A stretch of 64,000 bases of DNA from Gordonia amarae NBRC 15530 (GTDB taxonomy: Bacteria > Actinomycetota > Actinomycetes > Mycobacteriales > Mycobacteriaceae): positions 186,001 to 250,000 of the forward strand of contig NZ_BAED01000020.1 in NCBI RefSeq assembly GCF_000241345.1. Reading direction: 5' to 3'. Below, one piece after another: positions 34,133-42,639 of the stretch. Position 1 is the stretch's first letter. Each line of letters opens with the position of its first letter. The notes below the pieces were generated by a model that worked only from the letters and a program-made list of their open reading frames with translations, made no database searches and was not told the DNA's origin. A program made the translations under genes and the position numbers.

Positions 34133-35161
34133 ATGACCGAACGTGTCGACGAGGGCGCCCTGCCCGAGGCGCTGACGGCTGTCATCCGTGACCGGCTCGA
34201 CGATCCGGATGCCACCGTCGTCGACCTCAAGCGGACCGAGCGCGGATTCTCCACCGAGACATATCTGTTCAGTGTGAAGGCCGGTGACGGGACGGTGACC
34301 GACCTCGTGCTGCGCCGTCCGCCCGCGGTGTCACTGTTCCCGGATTACGACCTGCGCAGGCAGTACGTGGTCATGGACCGGCTGTCCAAGGCCGTCGACC
34401 TGCCGATCCCGACGGGGCGGTGGATCGATCCCTCGGACGACAATCCGTTCGGCACACCGTATCTGGTGATGAACCGGATCGCCGAGGGCAGTGCGCCGAG
34501 CGACTTCCCGTCGTACCACACCGCGGGAAACTACTTCGACGCCGACGAATCCGGGCGCCGGGCAATGTGGTTCGGGTGCATCGATGCGATGGCCCGGGTG
34601 CACAAGGTGGACGTCGACCAGGCGGGCCTCGGCTTTCTGGCCATGCCGCAGCATGGCAGCAGCCCGCTGGAACAGATGATCAATTACCTTGACATGGCAG
34701 TGCATTGGGCGGCCGACAGTATCTCCCCGACGTACGACAAGGCCCTCGCCTGGCTTCGGGAGAACGCGTACGAGCCCGAACACACCACACTGCTGTGGGG
34801 TGACGCCCGGATGTCGAATATCCTGTACGCACAGGACTATTCGATCACCGGGGTGCTCGACTGGGAGATCTCCTATCTCGGTGATCACGAGGCCGATCTG
34901 GCGTGGATGCTGTTCCTGGACTGGGCGTCGAGCGAGTTCGAGGGGCATCCGGTACTGCCGGGCACCCCGACCCGCGCCGAGTCGATCGCCCGGTACGAGG
35001 AGCAGACCGGCTGGCAGGTGAAGAACCTGGAGTACAACGAGGTGCTGGCGGCTGTGCTGCTGGCGATCCCGATGATCCGGATGTCGGACTTCCTGAACCT
35101 CGGTCCGGACGTCGACATCATGGGATTCTGCACCGCCCGGATCGAGCAGATCGTGGGCTGA
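34133..35161 (+). CDS. APH-type phosphotransferase family protein
   Basis: A 342-residue protein of the aminoglycoside phosphotransferase/choline-kinase-like fold. The catalytic loop reads TLLWGDARMSNILY (usual HGDxxxxN has Trp for His), and the metal-binding segment is VLDWEISYLGDHEADLAW. The N-lobe has TVVDLKRTERGFSTETYLF. Actinobacterial relatives in lipid operons are annotated phosphotransferase family proteins; true substrates are generally not antibiotics. The ATG at 34133 lies 4 bp after the DUF7064 stop, so the two genes are translationally coupled. Divergent TetR probably controls both. A 7-bp-arm hairpin (35185-35201) follows the stop and may end the transcript. Confidence 0.85.
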   Translation: MTERVDEGALPEALTAVIRDRLDDPDATVVDLKRTERGFSTETYLFSVKAGDGTVTDLVLRRPPAVSLFPDYDLRRQYVVMDRLSKAVDLPIPTGRWIDPSDDNPFGTPYLVMNRIAEGSAPSDFPSYHTAGNYFDADESGRRAMWFGCIDAMARVHKVDVDQAGLGFLAMPQHGSSPLEQMINYLDMAVHWAADSISPTYDKALAWLRENAYEPEHTTLLWGDARMSNILYAQDYSITGVLDWEISYLGDHEADLAWMLFLDWASSEFEGHPVLPGTPTRAESIARYEEQTGWQVKNLEYNEVLAAVLLAIPMIRMSDFLNLGPDVDIMGFCTARIEQIVG

Positions 35162-35294
35162 TCGCGGTCACCTCGCCGTCGCGCATCCACTCGGAGTGGA
35201 TCGCGGCGGCGGGGTGCTCCGCGGTGTTCGGCGGACCGGTTGGTAACAACCGAGTTCCTGTGCGGCAGCAGGTAATGCGCCGTATGCTCGGGCG

Positions 35295-38200
35295 ATGACG
35301 ACGGTGCGCCCCCAAGACCTCGCCGACGACGCGATTGCGCTGGTACGCAATTGGCTGGAGGCCGCCGCCGAGTTACCCGTCGATGTCTCCGCGTCGCGCC
35401 TGGCCGGGGTGCTGAGCGATCCGAACGGCCTCAAGTTCACCGTCGGATTCGTCGACGGGGTGGTGCGCCCGGAGGACCTGCATTCGGCGGCCAAGACCCT
35501 GCACGACCTGGCGCCGCTGACGCCGGCGTTCCTGCCCGCGCCGATGCGGGCGGCGGTCGCGGCCGGCGGCACGATGGCACCGGTGTTGCCCGGCGTCGTC
35601 GTGCCGATCGCCCGGAAGGTGCTGCGGTCGATGGTCGGGCATCTGATCCTCGACGCATCGGACCGCAGACTGGGCCGTTCTATCGCCAGGCTCCGCCGCG
35701 ACGGTGTGCGGCTCAACGTCAACCTGCTCGGCGAGGCGGTGCTGGGGGAGGAGGAGGCGCAACGCAGGCTGGCCGGCACGCACCGGCTGCTCGAACGCCC
35801 CGACATCGACTACGTGTCTATCAAGGTGTCGGCAGCCGTTGCGCCACATAATCATTGGGCGTTCGACGAGGCGGTCGCGCACATCATCGACGACCTGGTG
35901 CCGCTGTACGAGCGGGCCGCGGCGGCGAGCCCGGCCAAGTTCATCAACCTCGACATGGAGGAATACAAGGACCTCGACCTGACGCTGGCGGTGTTCATGG
36001 GCATCCTCGACCGGCCCGAGTTCCGGGGACTGTCGGCGGGCATCGTGCTGCAGGCGTACCTGCCGGATGCGCTCGCGGCCATGATGCGGTTGCAGGAGTG
36101 GGCCGCGAAGCGGGTCGCCGGCGGCGGTGCGCCGGTGAAGGTGCGGGTGGTCAAGGGTGCGAACCTGCCGATGGAACTGGTCGACGCGGCCGTGCACGGC
36201 TGGCCGGCGGCCACCTGGCCCACCAAACGCGACTCCGACACCAGCTACAAGGCCGTTCTCGACTACGCGCTCACCGCCGAACGCGTGGCCAATGTGCGGG
36301 TGGGCGCGGCCGGGCACAACCTGTTTGACGTCGCGCTGGCCTGGCTGCTGGCGAAGGCGCGCGGCGCCGCCGATGGACTCGACATCGAGATGCTGCTGGG
36401 CATGGCCACCGCGCAGGCCGAGGCCGTCAAACGCGACGTCGGCTCGTTGCTGTTGTACACGCCGGTGGTGCATCCGGACGAGTTCGACGTCGCGATCAGC
36501 TATCTGGTGCGGCGCCTCGAAGAAGGCGCGGGCCACGACAATTTCATGTCGGCGGTGTTCAGCCTGTCCGACGACGCGACCATGTTCGATCGTGAGAAAC
36601 GACGCTTTCTTGACGCGCTGAACAGGCTCGACACCATCACCGGCGACGGCGAACCATCGTCGTACCGCGTACCGGAACCCAACCGGCAACAGGACCGTAC
36701 CCGGTACGACGAGGCGGGTGCGGCCGAACGGATCGAGGCGCGCGTGGCCGCCGACGCCGAATGGGGTTTCGGCAACGTCCCCGACACCGACCCCGATCTG
36801 CCCGGAAACCGGCGCTGGGGCCGCGACATCGCCGACCGCATGGCCACCTCGACGCTCGGCAACCAGCTCATCGAGTCCGCGCTGATCGGTGACGCCGCGG
36901 CTCTCGACGGCGTGATCGACAGGGGTGTCGCCGCCGCCGGCGGCTGGCAGTCGCGCGGCGCCGAGGAGCGGGCGCGCATCCTGCACCGGGCCGGCGAACT
37001 CCTCGAAGCCCGCCGCGGCGAACTGCTGGAGGTGATGGGCTCCGAATGCGGCAAGACCCTCGACCAGGGTGACCCCGAGGTGTCCGAGGCCATCGACTTC
37101 GCCCACTACTACGCGATGCTCGGGGTCCAGCTCGACCGGGTCGACGGGGCAACACCGCGGCGGCGCAGGCTGGTCGCGGTGATCCCGCCGTGGAATTTCC
37201 CGCTCGCCATTCCCGCCGGCGGCGTGTTCGCCGGACTCGCGTCGGGTGCGTCGGTGATCATCAAACCGGCGTCGACGGCCGTCCGCATCGCGGCGCTCCT
37301 CGTCGAAACGCTCTGGGATGCAGGGGTTCCCCGGAAGGTGCTGCAGTTCGTGCGGTGTACCGACCGGAAGGTGGCCTCGGCGCTGGTCGCCGACCCGCGC
37401 GTCGACAGGCTGATCCTCACCGGCGCGTACGAGACGGCCGTCAACTTCCGGGAACTGCGCCGCGATCTGCCGATCCTCGCCGAGACCAGCGGCAAGAACG
37501 CCATCATCGTCACCCCGTCCGCCGACCTCGACCTTGCCGTCAAGGATGTGGTGGCGTCGGCGTTCGGCCATGCGGGGCAGAAGTGTTCGGCCGCGTCGCT
37601 GGTGGTGCTGGTCGGTCCGGTCGCCCGCTCGCGGCGGTTCCGTGGCCAGTTGCTCGACGCGGTGCGGTCGCTGAAAGTCGGTACGCCCGAACACCTCGGC
37701 ACCCAGATGGGGCCGATCATCACGGCGCCGTCGGGAAAGCTGTTGCGCGGCCTGACCACCCTCGGCGAGGGGGAGAGTTGGCTGGTCGAGCCCGCGTCGC
37801 TGACCGTCGACAGTCCCCTCGCCCTCGACGCGCAGGGCGGCAACAAGGTGTGGTCACCGGGGGTACGTGACGGGGTGCGGCGCGGCTCCGAATATCACCT
37901 CACCGAATACTTCGGCCCCATCCTGGGCATTATGACCGCCGAAAACCTTGACGAGGCAATCGATATCGTCAACGAAACGGACTACGGCCTGACCAGTGGC
38001 CTGCATTCGCTCGACCCCGACGAGCTCGGTGTCTGGCTGAACCGGATTCAGGCCGGCAACCTGTACGTCAACCGCGGCATCACCGGAGCGATCGTGCGCA
38101 GGCAGCCGTTCGGCGGCTGGAAGAAGTCGGCGATCGGTACCGGCACCAAGGCCGGCGGGCCCAACTATTTGCACGGGCTGGTCGACTGGGACGACGCACC

Positions 38201-38846
38201 CGTCAGCGACATCGGGGGCATTCCCAAGGATTCGGTGGCCGCTCTGCTGGCGGCCGCGGGTGGCTTCGGGCTCGATGACGGCGAACTCGACTGGCTGCGC
38301 CGGTCCCTCGGCTCCGACGCCAAGGCGTGGGACGACGAATTCGGTTGCGCCCGTGACGTTTCCCAACTCGGGGTCGAGCGGAACCTGCTGCGGTACCGGC
38401 CGGTTCCGGTGATCATCCGCGCCACCGCGGATGCGGCGCTGCACCACACGATCCGCGCCGTCGCAGCCGGTATGGCGGCCGGGTCGGTCCCCGCGGTGAG
38501 CACACCCGTCGTGCTGTCGGCCGCCGTGCAGAACGCCCTGGCCGCGGCCGAGGTGAGCATCCTGTTCGAGGACGACGATGCCTGGCGCGACCATCTCGCC
38601 CGGCTGGCCGAGCGCGACGGACCGGACGCGGGTGTCCGGGTGCGGATCGTCGCGGGCGATTCCCGGGATGCCGTGGTCGCCGCCGCCTACGAGGCGACGG
38701 GAGGCAAACCTGATGTCGCGATCTTCGGCGGCCCGGTGGTGTCGGCGGGCCGCGTCGAGATGCTCGCCCACCTGCACGAACAGGCCGTCTGCATCACCGC
38801 CCACCGCTTCGGCACCCCCAACGGTCTCTCCGACGGGGTGATCTGA
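35295..38846 (+). CDS. putA: Bifunctional proline dehydrogenase / L-glutamate gamma-semialdehyde dehydrogenase
   Basis: A 1183-residue fusion that oxidises proline to glutamate in two steps. The FAD-dependent proline dehydrogenase barrel occupies about 60-470, with VSIKVSAAVAPHNHW, KVRVVKGANLPMELVDAA and the substrate-binding YLVRRLEEGAGHDNFM. An aldehyde dehydrogenase domain follows (about 500-980) with PPWNFPLAIPAGGVFAGLASG and the catalytic Cys in GHAGQKCSAAS near residue 761. About 200 further residues resemble the extra C-terminal ALDH-like module of long PutA proteins. No DNA-binding domain is present. Monocistronic; a GGTTG-GTAA-CAACC hairpin lies upstream. Start ATG at 35295. Confidence 0.93.
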   Translation: MTTVRPQDLADDAIALVRNWLEAAAELPVDVSASRLAGVLSDPNGLKFTVGFVDGVVRPEDLHSAAKTLHDLAPLTPAFLPAPMRAAVAAGGTMAPVLPGVVVPIARKVLRSMVGHLILDASDRRLGRSIARLRRDGVRLNVNLLGEAVLGEEEAQRRLAGTHRLLERPDIDYVSIKVSAAVAPHNHWAFDEAVAHIIDDLVPLYERAAAASPAKFINLDMEEYKDLDLTLAVFMGILDRPEFRGLSAGIVLQAYLPDALAAMMRLQEWAAKRVAGGGAPVKVRVVKGANLPMELVDAAVHGWPAATWPTKRDSDTSYKAVLDYALTAERVANVRVGAAGHNLFDVALAWLLAKARGAADGLDIEMLLGMATAQAEAVKRDVGSLLLYTPVVHPDEFDVAISYLVRRLEEGAGHDNFMSAVFSLSDDATMFDREKRRFLDALNRLDTITGDGEPSSYRVPEPNRQQDRTRYDEAGAAERIEARVAADAEWGFGNVPDTDPDLPGNRRWGRDIADRMATSTLGNQLIESALIGDAAALDGVIDRGVAAAGGWQSRGAEERARILHRAGELLEARRGELLEVMGSECGKTLDQGDPEVSEAIDFAHYYAMLGVQLDRVDGATPRRRRLVAVIPPWNFPLAIPAGGVFAGLASGASVIIKPASTAVRIAALLVETLWDAGVPRKVLQFVRCTDRKVASALVADPRVDRLILTGAYETAVNFRELRRDLPILAETSGKNAIIVTPSADLDLAVKDVVASAFGHAGQKCSAASLVVLVGPVARSRRFRGQLLDAVRSLKVGTPEHLGTQMGPIITAPSGKLLRGLTTLGEGESWLVEPASLTVDSPLALDAQGGNKVWSPGVRDGVRRGSEYHLTEYFGPILGIMTAENLDEAIDIVNETDYGLTSGLHSLDPDELGVWLNRIQAGNLYVNRGITGAIVRRQPFGGWKKSAIGTGTKAGGPNYLHGLVDWDDAPVSDIGGIPKDSVAALLAAAGGFGLDDGELDWLRRSLGSDAKAWDDEFGCARDVSQLGVERNLLRYRPVPVIIRATADAALHHTIRAVAAGMAAGSVPAVSTPVVLSAAVQNALAAAEVSILFEDDDAWRDHLARLAERDGPDAGVRVRIVAGDSRDAVVAAAYEATGGKPDVAIFGGPVVSAGRVEMLAHLHEQAVCITAHRFGTPNGLSDGVI

Positions 38847-38900
38847 TGCCAGGGGTCAGCAGTCGGGAACAAATCGGACCACGGTCCGGTTAAGGTGGGC

Positions 38901-39686
38901 ATGAGCATGTCAGCCCAGTCGCCCGTCCTGTTTCTCAGCCATGGCGCGCCGCCGCTTGTCGACAGCGCGCTGTGGGTGGATCAGCTGACCCGGCTCGGTG
39001 CGGAACTGCCCAGGCCGACGGCCATTCTGGTGATCTCGGCGCATTGGGAGGCGGCGCCGCTGACCATCGGGTCGACCGACGCGTCGACGCCGCTGACGTA
39101 TGACTTCTGGGGGTTTCCCGAACGGTTCTACCGCACGACGTACGACTCGCCGGGCGCTCCGGAACTGGCATCGCGCGTCGCGGCGATGATGCCCGACGGT
39201 GAGCCCATCGCCCACGATCCGCGGCGCAGGCTCGACCACGGAGCGTACGTCCCGCTGACGGTGATGTATCCCGACGCGGACATCCCGGTTCTGCAGATCT
39301 CGCTTCCGACCCTCGACCCCGAACGGCTGTTGGCGCTGGGTCGCCGGCTCGCGCCGCTGCGCGACGAGGGGGTGCTGATCATCGGTTCCGGATTCACCAC
39401 CCACGGCCTGCCGTACCTCGACGACCCGTCGCCCGACGCCGTCCCGCCCACCTGGTCGTCCGAGTTCGACGACTGGGCGCACGGCTGCTTCGACCGCGGC
39501 GACGTCGAGTCCCTCATCGACTTCCGGCGCAAGGCCCCCGGCATGCCGTACGCGCACCCCACCATCGAACACTTCTCCCCGCTGTTCGTGGCGCTGGGCG
39601 CCTCGGGCAACCCCGAACAGGCCGCGGCCCAACCGATCGACGGTTTCTGGATGGGCCTGGCCAAACGCAGCCTCGTCCTGAACTGA
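38901..39686 (+). CDS. DODA-type extradiol dioxygenase (class III, LigB superfamily)
   Basis: A 261-residue enzyme. It has the family opening PVLFLSHGAPPLVDSALW (metal-binding His in SHGAPP), AILVISAHWEAAPLTIGS with a second His, LDHGAYVPLTVMYP and GSGFTTHGLPY. The spacing matches 4,5-DOPA dioxygenase-like proteins, which cleave a catechol ring using Fe or Zn. The natural substrate is not known. Several near ATG starts exist (38901, 38907); both lie just after a weak purine-rich ribosome site. No neighbouring aromatic-degradation gene is present, so it is likely stand-alone. Confidence 0.87.
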   Translation: MSMSAQSPVLFLSHGAPPLVDSALWVDQLTRLGAELPRPTAILVISAHWEAAPLTIGSTDASTPLTYDFWGFPERFYRTTYDSPGAPELASRVAAMMPDGEPIAHDPRRRLDHGAYVPLTVMYPDADIPVLQISLPTLDPERLLALGRRLAPLRDEGVLIIGSGFTTHGLPYLDDPSPDAVPPTWSSEFDDWAHGCFDRGDVESLIDFRRKAPGMPYAHPTIEHFSPLFVALGASGNPEQAAAQPIDGFWMGLAKRSLVLN

Positions 39687-39800
39687 GTTCCCGGCAGGCG
39701 GAAGTGCTTCCGGCGGCGGGGTGCGGCCGAGGTGCCGGCCGGTTTCGTTTGTGCGGCCAAACCCGAATCGCTCCCGCAGGTGGGTCACTAAGATGGCCAC

Positions 39801-40751
39801 ATGGTGAGCCGGCACGTTCCCATCCTGACCGTCACGCCCAACCCGGCGCTGGATGTGTCGACGTCGACGGGTATCGTCGAGCCCGAACATAAACTGCGTT
39901 GTGGGGCAACCAGACTCGATCCCGGCGGGGGAGGGGTCAATGTGTCGCGGGTGGTGCGCAATCTCGGCGGGCGGTCGCTCGCCGTGTACGCGATCGGCGG
40001 CCCGACCGGCGACGCCTACCGCAATCTCCTTGAGCAGGAAGGGGTTGCGGGTCTGGCGGTGCGGATCGCCGAGAGCACGCGGGAAAGCTTCACCGTCGAC
40101 GAGACATCCACCGGCAGGCAGTTCCGGTTCGTCCTCCAGGGTCCGACTCTCACCGAGGCGGAATGGCATTCGCTGTTCTACGCCGTCCGGGGTGAACTGC
40201 CCGGACCCGGCCTTGTGGTGGCCAGTGGAAGCCTGCCGCCGGGTGTCCCGGACGACTTCTACGCGAGACTCGCCCGGCTGGCCCGCGACAACGGTGCCCG
40301 CTGCGTCATCGACACCTCCGGAGATGCGCTGCGCGCCGCGCTCGATGAGGGCGTGTATCTGATCAAACCGAGCAAGCGTGAACTCGGCGAACTCGTCGGC
40401 GATCCCATCGACGACGATGCCGAACTCATCGAAGCAGCACGGGAACTGGTGGGTGCGGGTACGTGCGAGGTTGTCGCGCTGAGCCTCGGCGGGGACGGAG
40501 CGATCGTCGTCAGCGCCGATCAGGCACTGCGTCTGCCCACCCCGAAGGTCGACGTCCAGAGCACCGTCGGTGCGGGTGACAGTTTCCTGGCCGCGTTCCT
40601 GCTGCGCATCGCGCAGGGGTACGACCTCGGCGAGGCTCTTCGCGCCGGCGTGGCCGCGGGCAGTGCGACGGCCGCGCTGCCCGCCACCGCCCTCGTCGGC
40701 GCCGACGACCTTGTCCGCCTCGCCGAAGGCCTGGTTCCCGAGGCAATCTGA
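39801..40751 (+). CDS. pfkB: PfkB-family sugar kinase (1-phosphofructokinase-like)
   Basis: A 316-residue ribokinase-fold kinase. The N-terminus PILTVTPNPALDVSTST and the PGGGGVNVSRVVRNLGGRS motif are typical of FruK/PfkB 1-phosphofructokinase or tagatose-6-phosphate kinases. The C-terminal signature with the catalytic Asp is STVGAGDSFLAAFLL. It would phosphorylate fructose-1-phosphate or fructose-6-phosphate; the exact sugar is not decided by sequence. No phosphotransferase-system gene adjoins it, which favours the minor 6-phosphofructokinase role. Located upstream of the Fic gene with the palindrome at 40789-40826 between them. Confidence 0.85.
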   Translation: MVSRHVPILTVTPNPALDVSTSTGIVEPEHKLRCGATRLDPGGGGVNVSRVVRNLGGRSLAVYAIGGPTGDAYRNLLEQEGVAGLAVRIAESTRESFTVDETSTGRQFRFVLQGPTLTEAEWHSLFYAVRGELPGPGLVVASGSLPPGVPDDFYARLARLARDNGARCVIDTSGDALRAALDEGVYLIKPSKRELGELVGDPIDDDAELIEAARELVGAGTCEVVALSLGGDGAIVVSADQALRLPTPKVDVQSTVGAGDSFLAAFLLRIAQGYDLGEALRAGVAAGSATAALPATALVGADDLVRLAEGLVPEAI

Positions 40752-40788
40752 AAGGGTCGCCGCGGCCAGTAGGTGAGTGTTGGCGTTG

Positions 40789-40826
40789 CGCTTAGTATCA
40801 CTTAACCTCGTAAGTGATACCAAGCG
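40789..40826. promoter_or_regulatory. Palindrome and direct repeats upstream of fic-HTH gene
   Basis: GTATCACTTA (40795-40804) pairs with TAAGTGATAC (40811-40820) around a 6-nt loop; after one mismatch CGCTT/AAGCG extends the arms. Two direct copies of ATTGATCACTCCGG follow at 40834 and 40854 (period 20). The set fills the Fic promoter and is a candidate operator or attenuator. Confidence 0.6.
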
Positions 40827-40884
40827 GGGTGGCATTGATCACTCCGGTGGCGGATTGATCACTCCGGCGACAGAAGGAGCGGAG

Positions 40885-42126
40885 ATGTCCGACGGGCAGG
40901 CGTTCGGTGTGGCTGTCCCCGCCGTTGCGCATGAGACGTACCGGTGGCATCCGTCCCATCCTGAGCACTATTCGAAGTCGGAGGTTCGTCGGCAAACGGG
41001 CGAGTACCGGGCGGCTGTCACAGCAGCCATCGAGCGGTGGAATCCGTCGATCGGTGCCGAGATCACAGCAGATCTTGACGAGGCCACCCAAGCGCTGGTC
41101 GCGTTCGACCAGTACGCGCGCGTGCGTCTCGGTGCGGACAATCCCACGCTCGGTCCGATGGCGGCTATCCTGCTACGCACCGAGAGCGCGTCCAGTAGCC
41201 AGATAGAACTACTGACCACCTCTGCCAGGCAACTGGCTCTCGCCGAGATCGGTGAGGGGAGAAAGCGGCACGCGCTCACTGTCATCGGCAATGTGCGGGC
41301 GATGGAGTCGGCGATCAGGCTTTCCGACGAACTGTCCGTGGGCACCATCCTGAGCATGCACCGCGAACTGCTCAGCCGACAGTACGGTATGGACGAGCAT
41401 GCGGGGCGATTTCGCGATCAACTGGTGTGGATCGGTAATCGCGACAGTGCAGGTCCGCTGGGTGCATCATTCATCGCGCCACAGGCGTCGCTCGTGCCTC
41501 CTGCCGTCGACGATCTCGTGCGATTCATGGGCCGCGATGACCTGCCGGCGCTGTTGCAGACAGCGGTGGCCCACGCCCAGTTCGAGACGATCCACCCGTT
41601 CGTCGATGGCAATGGTCGTACGGGACGCGCTCTGGCCCAGGCATTGCTGAGGAACAAGAGGCTGGCCGCGCACACGACCGTGCCTATCTCGGCCGGGCTC
41701 CTCACAGATGTCGAACGCTACTTCGATGCGCTCACAGCCTATCGGTCAGGTGATGCGACGCCGATCATCCGAATCTTTGCGTACGCGGCGCGGTTCGCCG
41801 CGGCTACCGGTTCGCGCCTTGTTGATTCCCTTGTTGCCGAACTGGATCGGTCATCGGAGTTGCTGAACGGAGTGCGCAGCGATGCCGCGGCCCGGCGTCT
41901 GCTGCCGCTGCTGATCGGGCAGCCGGTTGTGAACTCCGGATATGTGCAGCAGCGGCTGGGCATCAATGCCCCGGCCGCTCAGCGCGCGTTGCGCACACTC
42001 ACCGAGCGGGGTGTCGTTGTCGAGCGAACCGGGTACGCGCGCAACAGGATCTGGGAGCATCGGGGGATTGTCGGTGCGCTCGACGAGTACGCGGACACCA
42101 TCAAGAGAAGCGCTCTGTCAGGCTGA
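40885..42126 (+). CDS. Fic-domain protein with C-terminal winged helix
   Basis: A 413-residue protein. The Fic core carries the complete catalytic motif HPFVDGNGRTGR at residues 237-248, so AMP transfer to a target protein is expected. A helical N-terminal region (to about 100) could include an inhibitory helix. The C-terminal domain (about 325-400) reads GYVQQRLGINAPAAQRALRTLTERGVVVE, a winged-helix that may bind DNA. ATG at 40885 follows AGGAGCGGAG; the upstream open frame crosses the palindrome and is not conserved-looking. No antitoxin gene (small Fic-inhibiting protein) adjoins it. Tails overlap with the convergent membrane-protein gene by 9 bp. Confidence 0.88.
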   Translation: MSDGQAFGVAVPAVAHETYRWHPSHPEHYSKSEVRRQTGEYRAAVTAAIERWNPSIGAEITADLDEATQALVAFDQYARVRLGADNPTLGPMAAILLRTESASSSQIELLTTSARQLALAEIGEGRKRHALTVIGNVRAMESAIRLSDELSVGTILSMHRELLSRQYGMDEHAGRFRDQLVWIGNRDSAGPLGASFIAPQASLVPPAVDDLVRFMGRDDLPALLQTAVAHAQFETIHPFVDGNGRTGRALAQALLRNKRLAAHTTVPISAGLLTDVERYFDALTAYRSGDATPIIRIFAYAARFAAATGSRLVDSLVAELDRSSELLNGVRSDAAARRLLPLLIGQPVVNSGYVQQRLGINAPAAQRALRTLTERGVVVERTGYARNRIWEHRGIVGALDEYADTIKRSALSG

Positions 42127-42639
42127 CTCGTCCGGGTTCTTATCCGATTCCGGGGGCTCCGTGGTGGCGTCGGCCTCGTCAGCCGGGGGGATGCCCACGG
42201 ACGGGGAGACCACCAGGGCCGTGGGGGCGACGACGACTGCCGGGCCGTCGACAGAGATCGTCGTCGCCGGTGATGCGGGGGCGGCGTCCTCTGGCACTGG
42301 GGAGGTGAGGGCGCGCTGGGCCGGTGCGGGCGGCCTACCGCCCAACTCGCGACCCGCGACCGCGACGCCGAGACCGAGGGCCAGGGCGACCGGCCATTCG
42401 ATGGCACCGGTGGCGCCGAGCGCCCCGATCACGCCATAGACGGCGAGTTGCCGGGGGGTGGGTACCGACACCTTGCCGATCAGCGGCAGGTTGATGGAGA
42501 ACTTCTGCGCGTCGCGTACGAGTGTGGACACGTCGTGGTGGGTCGCGACGAACTCGCGCACGCCGTGCAGGACCGAAGTCCCGTTGTCGGTCTGAGGGGT
42601 GTTGGAATCAGTTGTACTCAAGGTAGCCTTACCTGTCAT
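42118..42639 (-). CDS. Small membrane-associated protein coupled to ctpI
   Basis: A 173-residue protein. The N-terminal half is soluble (SVLHGVREFVATHHDVSTLVRDAQKF), followed by one or two hydrophobic segments, LAVYGVIGALGATGAIEW and PVALALGLGVAVAGREL. The C-terminal tail is rich in Pro, Ala and Asp. Its ATG at 42639 lies inside the last codons of the P-ATPase gene (11-bp overlap), so the two are translationally coupled. It may be a small partner of the transporter; mycobacterial ctpI operons have similar small neighbours, though I cannot name this one. Function unknown. Confidence 0.72.
   Translation of the reverse strand: MTGKATLSTTDSNTPQTDNGTSVLHGVREFVATHHDVSTLVRDAQKFSINLPLIGKVSVPTPRQLAVYGVIGALGATGAIEWPVALALGLGVAVAGRELGGRPPAPAQRALTSPVPEDAAPASPATTISVDGPAVVVAPTALVVSPSVGIPPADEADATTEPPESDKNPDESA

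Noticed and set aside
39687..39800. GGAAGTGCTTCC palindrome after the dioxygenase gene
   Set aside because: Short and isolated; no sign that it regulates or terminates anything.
42618..42636. IdeR/DtxR-like iron box (AGGTAGCCTTACCT)
   Set aside because: About 13 of 19 consensus positions match, but it lies inside the first codons of the small membrane protein and the last codons of ctpI, where a repressor site would be unusual.
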